Of a DNA stretch of 64,000 nucleotides, positions 27,487 to 38,148 are shown piece after piece. Position numbers and translations under genes: made by a program. Where the stretch lies: contig NZ_BJNY01000009.1 in NCBI RefSeq assembly GCF_006539925.1, positions 111,647 through 175,646 of the forward strand. Reading direction: 5' to 3'. The first letter of the stretch is position 1; every line of letters begins with the position of its first letter. A model generated the notes under the pieces. It saw nothing but the letters and a program-made list of their open reading frames with translations. It did no database searches and was not told where the DNA came from. The stretch comes from Glutamicibacter uratoxydans. GTDB taxonomy: Bacteria; Actinomycetota; Actinomycetes; Actinomycetales; Micrococcaceae.

Positions 27487-28761
27487 CTAGAAACCCTTGC
27501 GCAGCGGGTTGAAGTGGCGTGCAATCTTCGGCGCCGACTGGCCGGTGATCTGGGCAGCCAGGATCTTGCCGGTCAATGGGCCCAGGGCTACGCCCCACAT
27601 GCCGTGGCCGCCGCCCACCGAGACGCGCGGGGAGGCGGTCTGTCCGACCAGCGGCAGGCCGTCGGCGGTGCATGGGCGTCCGCCAACCCATTCTTCCTTG
27701 CGGTTTTCCCAGTTGATGCCCTTGTACACAGGGGTTGCCGCGGCGACGATGGCCTCGATGCGCTTTGGCTCCAGCTTGTGGTTGACGTCGCGGAACTCCA
27801 TGGTGCCGGCGATGCGGAAGCGGTCGCCCAGCGGAGTGCAGGCTACGCGCTGGGTTGGGAAGTAGATCGGGTGGCTTGGCATATCTTCAGGCTCGACGGT
27901 GAAGGAGTAGCCGCGACCTGCCTGGACGACGACCTTGACGCCGAACTTGCTGGCGATGTCGGTCATCCATGCGCCGGTGGCGAGCACCACGTGGTCGGCG
28001 GTGATGGCACGGCCCTCGGATCCGATGACTGTCACGGAGGAGCCGTTGTCACGCACATCGGTGACGTTGAAGGTGCCGATGATGTCGCCTCCGCGGGCAA
28101 TCACGGACTCGGCCAGCGAGTCCATGAACTTCGGCGGGTTGATGTAGCGCTGGCCCTTGATGGCAACGCCAGCAACGACGTTGTCGGACAGGGTCGGCTC
28201 GATGCCGCGCAGCTGGTCGCCGCTGAGCAGGTCGAAGTCGACATGGCCGCCGGTCTTGTGGATCATCTCGAACTCGTGCAGCAGCGCGTCGCGGTCCTTC
28301 ATGGAGATGAAGCCGGTCAGGAATGGGTCGGCGGGCTTGGTCTTTTCCTTGGCGCCCGGGCCGGCTGCGGTGTCTTCGGCGATCTCATCGAAGGCATCCA
28401 GGCCGGTGTGTCCCACCTCGGAGAAGATGCGCATGGATTCTTCCCACTTCTTCGGGGTGGAGTGCCAGGTGAAGCCGAGCAGGAAGCGCAGCAGCTTGGC
28501 GTCGGCCTTCAGCGGGATGTACAGCGGGGAGGCTGGATCCAGCATCATCTTCAGACCCTGCGAGAAAATCGAAGGCTCGGCAATTGGCAAGGTCAGCGCC
28601 GGGGTCAGCCAGCCTGCGTTGCCCCAAGAGGAACCGGACGCCACGCCACCGCGGTCTACGACGGTGACCTTCACGCCTGCTTCCTGCAGGTACCAAGCGG
28701 TCGACAGACCTACGAATCCAGCGCCAACGATGACAACATGATCAGGGACAGCTGCGGCCAT
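27487..28761 (-). CDS. dadA: D-amino-acid dehydrogenase (FAD-dependent, DadA-like)
   Basis: This 424-residue flavoprotein oxidatively deaminates D-amino acids, feeding electrons to the respiratory chain. It has the N-terminal FAD motif VVIVGAGFVGLSTAWYLQEAG (GxGxxG, residues 12-17), SSWGNAGWLTP (the DadA-type active-site segment), a second FAD contact VVLATGAWMTDIA, and the C-terminal GGGHGMWGVALGPLTGKILA. The length fits DadA (about 430). The ATG at 28761 follows AGGAG by eight bases. It has a long upstream region with two inverted repeats. No alanine racemase is beside it, so use on D-Ala is inferred from the family. Confidence 0.85.
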   Translation of the reverse strand: MAAAVPDHVVIVGAGFVGLSTAWYLQEAGVKVTVVDRGGVASGSSWGNAGWLTPALTLPIAEPSIFSQGLKMMLDPASPLYIPLKADAKLLRFLLGFTWHSTPKKWEESMRIFSEVGHTGLDAFDEIAEDTAAGPGAKEKTKPADPFLTGFISMKDRDALLHEFEMIHKTGGHVDFDLLSGDQLRGIEPTLSDNVVAGVAIKGQRYINPPKFMDSLAESVIARGGDIIGTFNVTDVRDNGSSVTVIGSEGRAITADHVVLATGAWMTDIASKFGVKVVVQAGRGYSFTVEPEDMPSHPIYFPTQRVACTPLGDRFRIAGTMEFRDVNHKLEPKRIEAIVAAATPVYKGINWENRKEEWVGGRPCTADGLPLVGQTASPRVSVGGGHGMWGVALGPLTGKILAAQITGQSAPKIARHFNPLRKGF

Positions 28762-28884
28762 GACCTACACTCCTAAAAATCGCGGCCCTTCCACACAGGG
28801 CCTTCACTGATCACTTTCGCCCTTGGCTACAAGAAAATCAACGGGCGCTGGGGAATCAACGGTGAGCGACAGCACACAGTTATG

Positions 28885-28952
28885 TGATCTGTATTTTTTG
28901 CGGAGATCATTAATTTTCACCGTAAATATTTCGGCAGATATCGAATATCTGC
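28885..28952 (-). promoter_or_regulatory. Two inverted repeats upstream of dadA
   Basis: TGATCT (28885-28890) with AGATCA (28904-28909), and GCAGATAT (28934-28941) with ATATCTGC (28945-28952) around CGA, lie in AT-rich DNA 124-191 bases before dadA and within about 200 bases of the divergent trypsin-like gene. An Lrp/AsnC-type regulator would fit an amino-acid dehydrogenase, but no such gene is in the window. The rest of the 28762-29135 gap shows no gene. Confidence 0.45.
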
Positions 28953-29135
28953 GCGCCATCGACGAAACAAGCGAATTTTCGAGGCTTTTGCTTTGAATCG
29001 GAAACTACTGCCTCGCCGCTTGGACTTGTACGCCAAAATGGGTGCTTCCAGCTCCCGGGTCTCTAGCGATAATCCGAGTCCGCGCCTATGCTGTGGGTAC
29101 TGTGGTTTGGCGTGGCGATTCGTGGGGGCGAAGTG

Positions 29136-30461
29136 ATGGCGGCAATCGGGGCAGGCACTAAAACGCTTAGGGCACTGGCACTTGGGGCTGCCACGGCGCT
29201 TACCGTGAGCGGCTGCATCCAGCTGGGCGGCGGATCAGGGCAGCCAGCCGCCGAAACACCGACGGCCAGCACCACGTCCAGCTCCCCCGACACCGACGAG
29301 ACGCCGACCCCGATCACAACTCCGAGGTCAACGCCTTCACCAAGCCCAGCTCCAAAAGAATGGAAAACGCTGGTTAAGGAAACTCGTTCAGGCGTAGCCC
29401 ACCTGCAGGTCGGCACCTGCGACGGCACCTATTTCGGCACTGGATTCCTCGTCGACGACGACCTGATCGCCACCGCTTCGCACGTCATTGACGATGCAAA
29501 CTCCATCACCGTCCGTGTTGACGACGAGTTGATCAGCGCCCAGGTTCTCGGCAAGAATCCGAAGGCAGACATTGCTCTGCTCAAGCTTGCACGCAGCAGC
29601 GGCGGATACCAGTTCTCCGTGCTTGAAACCCCACCCGAGTTGGGCACCGAGATTGTGGTCATGGGATTCCCCGACAGCACCGAAGTGAAGGACGCAGAAA
29701 TATCCGACAATGCGTTCACTACCAACAGAGGCTCGATCGCTGCCGAGAACCAAATTGTCGAATACAACACCGGCGTCACCGTCAGCAATCTAGTCCGCTA
29801 CGACGCATCGACCTACCCGGGAATTTCCGGAGGCCCGCTGATTTCCCAAGATGCACAAGTCGTCGCCCTGGTCAGCGGCGGGCGCTTCTCGGCAGACGGC
29901 AACCAATTCAGCGGCTGGTCCTTTGCAGCGCCTGGGCCGAGCATTGCCCAAGCGGTCGAAGACTGGAGCCTCAGGGGAACATATTCGGAAATGAAGGAAT
30001 GCAACAACGGGCCGGCGGACGAATGGCCTGCGCTTGAGCCGACAATCGATTCCACCCACCCTCAGGCCGTCAATATCGCACAAAGCCTCATCGCCCACGG
30101 CCAAGATATCAATGCCGGAAACTACGCTGCCGCCTACGAAATCTTCACCCCGCGAATGCAGAAGCGGGTCCGTTCGGAAGACGAATGGGCCGAGGGGCTT
30201 AAAACCAGCCAGTGGCTTGCTTGGAATCTCGTCGACGTCACGGGCAGCGGCGATTCGCTGACCGCAAGGGTCAACTTCGCAACCGCCCAGGCGCCCGAAT
30301 ACGGCCATGAAGGGCAGACCTGCTCGTTCTGGGACATCAAGTACACCATGCTGTGGGATGGGACGCGATGGCTGATGGACGACCTCAAGAAAATGTCCGA
30401 ACCCATCGACTGCAGCGCAGACCTGGAGGATATGACGCACACCGACGAATTTGGGGACTGA
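29136..30461 (+). CDS. Trypsin-like serine protease lipoprotein
   Basis: This 441-residue protein begins with a lipoprotein signal (LTVSGC, lipid Cys at residue 27) and a Pro/Thr/Ser-rich linker (about 35-75). A chymotrypsin-fold protease domain follows, with His116 (ATASHVID), Asp145 (KADIALLKL) and Ser231 (YPGISGGPL). A C-terminal region of about 150 residues (ALEPTIDSTHPQ... to the end) resembles an NTF2/SnoaL-like domain with TARVNFATAQ and LMDDLKKM. It is therefore a membrane-anchored extracellular protease. An ATG at 29136 is chosen, just after GAAGTG; longer forms from 29088 would put extra residues before the signal. The target is unknown. Confidence 0.85.
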   Translation: MAAIGAGTKTLRALALGAATALTVSGCIQLGGGSGQPAAETPTASTTSSSPDTDETPTPITTPRSTPSPSPAPKEWKTLVKETRSGVAHLQVGTCDGTYFGTGFLVDDDLIATASHVIDDANSITVRVDDELISAQVLGKNPKADIALLKLARSSGGYQFSVLETPPELGTEIVVMGFPDSTEVKDAEISDNAFTTNRGSIAAENQIVEYNTGVTVSNLVRYDASTYPGISGGPLISQDAQVVALVSGGRFSADGNQFSGWSFAAPGPSIAQAVEDWSLRGTYSEMKECNNGPADEWPALEPTIDSTHPQAVNIAQSLIAHGQDINAGNYAAAYEIFTPRMQKRVRSEDEWAEGLKTSQWLAWNLVDVTGSGDSLTARVNFATAQAPEYGHEGQTCSFWDIKYTMLWDGTRWLMDDLKKMSEPIDCSADLEDMTHTDEFGD

Positions 30462-30541
30462 GCAAAAGCCGCTGGGCCCAGCACTGCGTAAACTGGAGGG
30501 AAGTGAATTTTTCTCCCACCTAAGGAATCCGCGAAAACTCC

Positions 30542-31756
30542 ATGGCATCCCGCAAACCAGCCAAGAAGAAGCAGTCTCAGGGCCATCCGGCACGCCGCGA
30601 CGGCGCCAGCTCAGTACCGTTCGAGACCGAGGTGCGCCAGGCATTGCAGCCATTCAAGTCCTCGCTCTTCCGCCACTTCCAGGAAGAGGGACATCCGGCC
30701 AGCGAGACCCGCGCAGCCATCGAGGGCTTGACCACACTGCTGACCGTGCACGCCCAGCGCCGCAACATGGTCGACGTAACCACGCTGGACCCCAAGGCTC
30801 TGGGCGAGCAGCTGGGCCACCTGTCCTCGCTGGGCAATGACGTCGCCGTGGCCAGCGCCTCGATCCTCAAGCACTACCTGACGTTCCTGGGCACCACCGC
30901 CAACTTCGGCGGCAGCGTGGATGATTTCAAGCAGACCTTCGAGTTCCTTTCCCGCATGGCAGGCGACTCGCCGATCGTTGCACCGTTCATGGAGGACGAG
31001 GAAGCCAACGCGGCCCTGGAATCGATGCCGTTTGTCTTTGCCGCCCGTGAACTGCTTGCCTGGGTCGGCGAGGGGCAGCCAAGCTCCGCCAGCGGTGTGC
31101 TCAGCGGCCAGACGCTGCAGGACGCCGCCGGAGCCCTCGGCCTCATGGTCACCGTCGACGAAAGCGCGGAGCCCAACGCCGCCGTCAGCTGGGAGCCGGC
31201 CGATGGCACAGTAGTTTCCAGCCTCGCTGAAATCCCGCGCCTTTCGGCCTATTGGGACGCGCTGATCGGCACCGCAATGCTGACCTACCAGGCTCCCAAT
31301 GCCACCCCGACCGCCGCCCTGGCCGAGGCCCTTCAAGGGTCGACCGGCGCCGGTTCACGCTTGGTGAAGGAGCTGATCGCCGAGGTGCTCTTCTCGCACG
31401 TGCTGATCAATACCCTTGAAACCGAAGGCAAGGCGACGATCGCGGAAATGACTGCCGGCGTCTTGAGCAGCGCGGCTTCTGCGACGGCTCCGCGCACCGA
31501 GTTCGCACTGCAGGTTCCAACCGTTGACGACCTGCCGCAGGAGCAGCACCACCTGATTGCGAGCCTTGAGATCGTGGTTCCCCAGGTTGAAGCCCTGCTG
31601 CGCAGCTTTGAGCGCGAGGGCCTGGTAGTGATTGACGAGCACATCACCGTCCCTGAGGTGCTGCGCACCGCACTGGAGCGTGCGCTGGCCAAGGTGTCGG
31701 ACCACGTGCTGAAGGCAGAAGCCGACGGAGAGCAGGCTGGCTCCGCACAGGCCTAG
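30542..31756 (+). CDS. Hypothetical cytoplasmic protein (404 aa)
   Basis: I do not recognise the family. The product starts with a Lys/Arg-rich tail (MASRKPAKKKQSQGHPARRDG), has no signal peptide and no hydrophobic helix, and seems all-helical. It has acidic stretches and a repetition of helices ending in ALAKVSDHVLKAEADGEQ. It is separated from the protease upstream by about 80 bases and could be co-transcribed. A strong terminator follows. The coding pattern (GC-rich third positions, ATG start at 30542) is fully normal for this genome. Confidence 0.7.
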   Translation: MASRKPAKKKQSQGHPARRDGASSVPFETEVRQALQPFKSSLFRHFQEEGHPASETRAAIEGLTTLLTVHAQRRNMVDVTTLDPKALGEQLGHLSSLGNDVAVASASILKHYLTFLGTTANFGGSVDDFKQTFEFLSRMAGDSPIVAPFMEDEEANAALESMPFVFAARELLAWVGEGQPSSASGVLSGQTLQDAAGALGLMVTVDESAEPNAAVSWEPADGTVVSSLAEIPRLSAYWDALIGTAMLTYQAPNATPTAALAEALQGSTGAGSRLVKELIAEVLFSHVLINTLETEGKATIAEMTAGVLSSAASATAPRTEFALQVPTVDDLPQEQHHLIASLEIVVPQVEALLRSFEREGLVVIDEHITVPEVLRTALERALAKVSDHVLKAEADGEQAGSAQA

Positions 31757-31781
31757 GACTCCAAACCCGCAGAACGCGAGC

Positions 31782-31811
31782 GCGGCCCCGGTTCTTGAGA
31801 ACCGGGGCCGC
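31782..31811. terminator. Perfect hairpin between convergent genes
   Basis: GCGGCCCCGGTTCT pairs with AGAACCGGGGCCGC across a 2-base loop, followed by an A/T-rich stretch ending in TTTTG. It lies between the hypothetical gene and the nitroreductase gene. Confidence 0.85.
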
Positions 31812-31840
31812 ACCTATATTTTGTTCAAGCTCGAAGCTGA

Positions 31841-32461
31841 TTAGATGCTTCGTGTTGCCAGCTGTGCGGAGTGGCGCGGCAGGCGGTCGAACCATGGGTT
31901 TTCGCCTGGCTTGCCCACGTTGACTACAAGGAAGGACTTGTGGGTGTTCTCGGCATTGATGGCTGCATCGACTGCCTTGGCATCGAAGCCGCCCATTGGG
32001 CCGGCCGCCAGGCCTACTGCGCGCACTGCCATGATGAAGTAGCCTGCCTGCAACCAGGCGTTGTTGTTGCCGATGGCGGTGCGAACGCCTTCGTTCTCGA
32101 ACATTGCCTTGCGTTCTGGGGCGTGCGGGAAGAAGTTCTCGAACTCTTCATGCCACTCGGTATCGAAAGAAAGAACTGCCAGAGCTGGAGCGCTCAGTGC
32201 CTTCTGCGCGTTAGTGCCGGACATGGTTCCTGCGATTGCCTGGCGGGCTTCTTCAGACTTGATCCAGGTGATGCGCAGCGGCTGATTATTCATCAGCGTC
32301 GGGCCCATCTTCATTGCCTGGTAAATCGCGTCGAGGGTTTCGTTCGAGACCGGCTCGTCGCTGAATGAGTTGGCGCTGCGGGCTTCAAAGAACAGCTGAT
32401 CGGCAGCTTCCGGGGCAATGGTCAATGCGTCGTAGACGTTGGTTTCGGTCTGAACAGTCAT
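31841..32461 (-). CDS. Nitroreductase-family protein (malonic semialdehyde reductase RutE-like)
   Basis: This flavin oxidoreductase has 206 residues. Motifs fit the RutE/HadB branch of nitroreductases: ARSANSFSDEPVSNETLDAIYQAMKMGPTLMNNQPLR (FMN phosphate contacts), TGMSGTNAQK-like loop, and AVRAVGLAAGPMGGFD. RutE makes 3-hydroxypropionate in uracil breakdown, but no rut genes are present, so a general nitro/quinone reductase role is equally likely. The ATG at 32461 is preferred over an in-frame start at 32593 because it lies at the family N-terminus. A large inverted repeat with GTAC-type half-sites lies 100-200 bases upstream. Confidence 0.82.
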   Translation of the reverse strand: MTVQTETNVYDALTIAPEAADQLFFEARSANSFSDEPVSNETLDAIYQAMKMGPTLMNNQPLRITWIKSEEARQAIAGTMSGTNAQKALSAPALAVLSFDTEWHEEFENFFPHAPERKAMFENEGVRTAIGNNNAWLQAGYFIMAVRAVGLAAGPMGGFDAKAVDAAINAENTHKSFLVVNVGKPGENPWFDRLPRHSAQLATRSI

Positions 32462-32564
32462 GCTCTCTCTTTCCAGGATTATGGTCTTATCGTCTAAACA
32501 AACCGTAGGCCGAGCATCATCCCGAAAAAACATGAGGTCCATCACATCCGGATGGTTAAAGTTC

Positions 32565-32657
32565 AAAAGGTACGTCGCGTTACTTTCGGACAACGGCGTG
32601 CGATGGGGGCACTACGCCGATGAAAGATCGTCCGTCCGGTAACGCAACGTACCTTTT
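32565..32657. repeat. 93-base inverted repeat upstream of the nitroreductase gene
   Basis: AAAAGGTACGTCGCGTTAC (32565-32583) and GTAACGCAACGTACCTTTT (32639-32657) are inverted copies with one mismatch in 19. Inside lie further pairs: CGGAC (32587-32591) with GTCCG (32630-32634), and CGGCGT (32594-32599) with ACGCCG (32614-32619). It can fold into one long arm. It may be a two-site operator, a structured RNA or a mobile-element remnant. Confidence 0.8.
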
Positions 32658-32710
32658 AATCACCCTCGGATCCTTAGTGATGCCACTCGCAAAACACCAC
32701 CAAGTACCTA

Positions 32711-32733
32711 ATCGGTGATCGGTCTTCACCGAT
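32711..32733 (-). terminator. Hairpin downstream of the histidine kinase gene
   Basis: ATCGGTGA pairs with TCACCGAT around a 7-base loop. It lies 63 bases after the kinase stop codon on the minus strand, but a T-run is lacking, so the terminator role is weak. Confidence 0.4.
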
Positions 32734-32795
32734 ACATGTTTAACTTATCGCGTCTGCAAGAAATGCGAAATCATACTTTAGTAGGAGGGTAGGCC

Positions 32796-33980
32796 TCAGA
32801 AGGGGATGCTTGCACGCAGAATCCAGCGTCCTGACAGCTCCTTCGTATCGAACTCTCCACCGAATGCACGCATTCTGTCAGCCATCCCAATCAACCCGCT
32901 GCCACCGTAGGGCAAGTCCCTCGCCTTATGATGAGAATTCTGCGTCTGATTAGTAATTTCAAGAATTGCCTCATTGCCGATGGCCACAAGGGAAATCGAG
33001 CATTCCCCGCCAGGCCGACCGTGCTTAATGACGTTGGTAGTCGCTTCCTGCATCACTCGATACAGTGCCGTCTGGGCGGAGCGGGGAAGATCTGAAATTT
33101 TTTCTTCGGTGTGTGAATTCACCACAAAATTTGCTTCACGCAGGCGCTCTGAGAACAATTCAACGCCCTGAACCGCATAAACAGTGGTTGCCGCAGGCTT
33201 GTCGCCACCGGCAAGGCTCGGATCGGTCATGGTCCCATCGGTACGCAGAACGTTGAGCATCAAACGCAGATCGTGCAGGGTTTCGGTACTGAGCTTGGCG
33301 ATAACGTCGATCGCATCGAGCGCTTTTTGACCGTCGTTGGCGAACTTGGCGGCCTTGGACTGCATCGCCACCACGGTGATGTCATGGGCAACGATGTCAT
33401 GCAGGTCCCGGGCAATGTTTTTACGTTCTGCTTCTAGAGCCTGCCGAGATCTCTCGTTGGCCGCTTCCATTTCTTTGAGAGCAGAAGCATTACGCTCACG
33501 AAGCACGAAGATGCTGCGCGTCAATGCGAATGCAAGAACAGCCAAAGGCGCAAGAAAGAGAATCAGAATAGAATCCTCTTCGGCTCGAACCGCGAACTGG
33601 ATCATCCACCCTGCAAATAGAGTCAGGTACCAAATGCGCAGATGCCTAGACTCTGCAGTAGCCGCCAACGCCGAGAAAATTGCAACTGAGAACATCATCC
33701 AAAGCACTAAAGTGCCATTCGAAAAGAAGAAGAAAGAGGTTGCGATAAATATCGCGAGTCCCACCCCCACCCATCGACGACTCAATATCAATGCCACGCA
33801 AAGCACTAGGCCGGAAAGTGCACCGCGGATAGAAGTGTCCGACGTTTCATAGAATCCGTCTTTAAGTAACGTGATGATCTCAGTTCCCGAGACGGCAAGA
33901 AGTATCGCAGTTCCAGCCCAAATAATGACACCCCGACCAGCAAACTGCTTGGTCAGGGTGTCTTTAAGCCTAAAGTTCAT
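32796..33980 (-). CDS. Sensor histidine kinase (HisKA_3 / NarL-type two-component)
   Basis: This 394-residue membrane kinase has five or six hydrophobic segments in the first 160 residues with very short loops, so there is no extracellular sensor domain; the ligand is probably sensed in or at the membrane. A coiled linker (about 160-188) leads to the dimerisation/phospho-acceptor segment ERKNIARDLHDIVAHDITV with His194, then the ATPase domain with N-box QEATTNVIKHG (residues 311-321) and G-box GGSGLIGM (359-366). The aspartate of the usual DNGxG box is replaced by a short EITNQT stretch. It lies 46 bases after a small secreted-peptide gene on the same strand and is divergent from a LuxR-type response regulator, its likely partner. 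The DNA is AT-richer than flanking genes. Confidence 0.9.
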   Translation of the reverse strand: MNFRLKDTLTKQFAGRGVIIWAGTAILLAVSGTEIITLLKDGFYETSDTSIRGALSGLVLCVALILSRRWVGVGLAIFIATSFFFFSNGTLVLWMMFSVAIFSALAATAESRHLRIWYLTLFAGWMIQFAVRAEEDSILILFLAPLAVLAFALTRSIFVLRERNASALKEMEAANERSRQALEAERKNIARDLHDIVAHDITVVAMQSKAAKFANDGQKALDAIDVIAKLSTETLHDLRLMLNVLRTDGTMTDPSLAGGDKPAATTVYAVQGVELFSERLREANFVVNSHTEEKISDLPRSAQTALYRVMQEATTNVIKHGRPGGECSISLVAIGNEAILEITNQTQNSHHKARDLPYGGSGLIGMADRMRAFGGEFDTKELSGRWILRASIPF

Positions 33981-34014
33981 AGGCCGAATACTTCACTGGA
34001 CTAATTATGAAGTC

Positions 34015-34028
34015 AAGCGAATACGCTT
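34015..34028 (-). other. Small hairpin between the peptide gene and the kinase gene
   Basis: AAGCG-TATT-CGCTT on the minus strand overlaps the peptide stop codon and precedes the kinase start by about 35 bases. It could lower kinase expression relative to the peptide. The kinase start has only a weak GTGAAG-like ribosome site. Confidence 0.35.
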
Positions 34029-34227
34029 AGCCGCAGGCAATTCCGTAGTTCTTGCAGAACCAATTAGCCATATCAACGCCCCAACCGGCAGGGGAAACAA
34101 CGTTAACGCCCTGCTCGCTCAACGAGCTGCCAGCAGCGGCTGGAGTAGCCGCCGAAGCCGGCGCGGCCACTGCCGTTACCGGCGCAATAACCAATGCTGC
34201 AACTGCAAGCATCTTAAGAGCCTTCAT
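34027..34227 (-). CDS. Small secreted peptide precursor (66 aa, two C-terminal cysteines)
   Basis: The product is MKALK, a hydrophobic Ala/Val core and an AxA-type cleavage region (ASA at 24-26), then a short Ala/Ser-rich stretch and the C-terminus GWGVDMANWFCKNYGIACG. The exported part would be about 39 residues, with Cys58 and Cys65 able to form a small disulfide ring (CKNYGIAC). The end is aromatic and glycine-rich, as in signalling peptides or small bacteriocins. ATG at 34227 has a GGGGTG site; a GTG two codons earlier is possible. The gene heads the strand that carries the histidine kinase and is divergent from the response regulator, so I infer it is the ligand or the output of that system. 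No known family was recognised. Confidence 0.72.
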   Translation of the reverse strand: MKALKMLAVAALVIAPVTAVAAPASAATPAAAGSSLSEQGVNVVSPAGWGVDMANWFCKNYGIACG

Positions 34228-34313
34228 AAACACACCCCATGACTAGTGATGACTTATATACTTTCGAGGGAGCAGTCCGGTAAAAGGTCTGCAACATCGT
34301 TCTAAGGAAACTG
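34228..34313. promoter_or_regulatory. Divergent promoter region of peptide-kinase and response-regulator genes
   Basis: Only 86 bases separate the two starts. A TATATA core near 34255-34260 can serve as a -10 element on either strand. Short repeats (ATGACTAG, ATGACTTA) lie just beside it and may be a binding site for the response regulator. Confidence 0.4.
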
Positions 34314-34991
34314 ATGGAACAGGTCAAGGTTCTCATCGTTGATGATGAGCCCCTCATCCGCAATGCTTTGGGCACAATCCTAGCAACGGACGCGCAAATT
34401 GTAACGCTAGATTCCGTTGAAAACGGGTTAAAAGCAGTTGAATTCTGCCAAAATCACGAAGTCGACGTGATCCTCATGGATCTGCAGATGCCAATCATGG
34501 ACGGTGTCACTGCCACGCGCGAGATCAAGAGCATCAAGAACAGTCCTGCAATTCTTGCGATCACCGCGTTCTCTTCCGACGACTACCTTGTTCCCGTCTT
34601 GGCCGCTGGCGCCAGCGGCTACCTGGTCAAAGACACCGACCCGGCAGAAATCATCAGCGCAGTTCATGCCGTGCATCGCGGCACCGCCGCAATTTCCGCT
34701 TCGGTGTCCTCGGAGCTGGTCTCCGCCATCCAGGTGGCCTACCGCGACACCACCCAAGAAGTTGAGGACCTCATCTCGGATTTGGGCCTTACCGCACGCG
34801 AAGTGGAGATCCTGAACTTGCTGGCCAAGGGCCTGAACAATCCGGAGATCAGCAAGCTGCTGAAAATTTCCGAGACGACGGTCAAAACGCACATGGCGAA
34901 GATCTTCTCCAAGCTCGAGGTGCGCGACCGCGTGCAGGCTCTGGTGGCGGCGACTCGCATGGGCCTGATCGAGATCCCGAGGGACTCCTAA
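34314..34991 (+). CDS. NarL/FixJ-family response regulator
   Basis: This 225-residue regulator has an intact receiver: acidic pocket VDDEP (Asp10, Asp11), phospho-acceptor Asp56 in VILMDLQMPIMDG, Thr in AITAFS and Lys in GYLVKDTDP. The C-terminal LuxR-type helix-turn-helix (LTAREVEILNLLAKGLNNPEISKLLKISETTVKTHMAKIFSKL, about residues 155-200) binds DNA as a dimer. ATG at 34314 has AAGGAAAC upstream. It is divergent from the small peptide and histidine-kinase genes, with which it forms a complete signalling set. The clp gene follows 120 bases later on the same strand and might be read from the same transcript. Confidence 0.92.
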   Translation: MEQVKVLIVDDEPLIRNALGTILATDAQIVTLDSVENGLKAVEFCQNHEVDVILMDLQMPIMDGVTATREIKSIKNSPAILAITAFSSDDYLVPVLAAGASGYLVKDTDPAEIISAVHAVHRGTAAISASVSSELVSAIQVAYRDTTQEVEDLISDLGLTAREVEILNLLAKGLNNPEISKLLKISETTVKTHMAKIFSKLEVRDRVQALVAATRMGLIEIPRDS

Positions 34992-35111
34992 CCTCGAATC
35001 TTTGTGAGATGGGCCTCCAAGCGCCTGAAACGTGAACCGTTCGGGAATAGATTCGCGCGCAGAACGTTGAACATGAGCATAGACCGCTCAAGTTTCTACT
35101 AGGAGGCTCAC

Positions 35112-37670
<2,559 letters not shown>

Positions 37671-37685
37671 TCCCTGCCAGCGCGG

Positions 37686-37723
37686 CGGCTGTGCCGGAAC
37701 ACTTCGGTGTTCCGGCACAGCCG
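37686..37723 (+). terminator. Strong terminator after the Clp gene
   Basis: A 17-bp perfect stem (37686-37702 with 37707-37723) closed by a stable TTCG tetraloop is followed by TTT. Confidence 0.92.
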
Positions 37724-37787
37724 TTTAAGCGCAATTCACGCCGGGCTGCCCTACCTTTTCGGCTGCCGCACAGGTAGGTTTGTACCC

Positions 37788-38144
37788 ATGGCGAACCTTG
37801 GCATGATCACACTTGATACGACCGATGAACAGTCTGCCGCGGCTTGGTGGAGACTGGTGCTCAAAGGCGAATACATCGGGCAGTACCCCGGCTTCACCAT
37901 GATCTCCATCCCCGGGTGCAGCGCCCGCCTGGGATTCCAGCAGGTCGAGAAGCCGACCGAGGGCAAGAACCGCGTTCACCTGGACCTTGAGGCCACCGGC
38001 AACCGCACCGAGGAGGTCGAGCACCTCATTGCCGCCGGCGCCACGCTCATTGAGGAACACAATGAGGACCCGGATTTCGGGTGGACGGTGCTGCGTGATC
38101 CCTTCGGCATCGTTTTCTGCCTCTCCGATCCGCACGACGAGTAG
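37788..38144 (+). CDS. VOC-family (glyoxalase-like) protein
   Basis: The 118-residue single-module VOC protein shows paired beta-alpha-beta-beta-beta halves: TLDTTDEQSAAAWWRLVLKGEY and EVEHLIAAGATLIEEHNEDPDFGWTVLRDPFGIVFCLSDP. The latter ending, with GWTVLRDPFGIVFC, is the usual Glyoxalase_6/PhnB-type mark. Metal ligands are not clearly conserved, so it may be a binding protein rather than an enzyme. ATG at 37788 follows an AGGTAGG-like site. The next gene starts four bases after its stop, suggesting an operon of two or three small genes. A terminator separates it from the Clp gene. Confidence 0.82.
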   Translation: MANLGMITLDTTDEQSAAAWWRLVLKGEYIGQYPGFTMISIPGCSARLGFQQVEKPTEGKNRVHLDLEATGNRTEEVEHLIAAGATLIEEHNEDPDFGWTVLRDPFGIVFCLSDPHDE

Positions 38145-38148
38145 TCCC

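Noticed and set aside
34027..34090. Pediocin-like bacteriocin motif in the small peptide
   Set aside because: NYGIAC only loosely recalls YGNGVxC; the Lys/Asn and second Cys pattern of pediocins is missing and the leader is a Sec signal, not a double-glycine leader. A bacteriocin role is not excluded but not supported by this motif.
35035..35111. HAIR-like (HspR) operator before the Clp gene
   Set aside because: Only one half (CTCAAG) fits; the partner half GTTGAAC is 12 rather than 7 bases away and imperfect.
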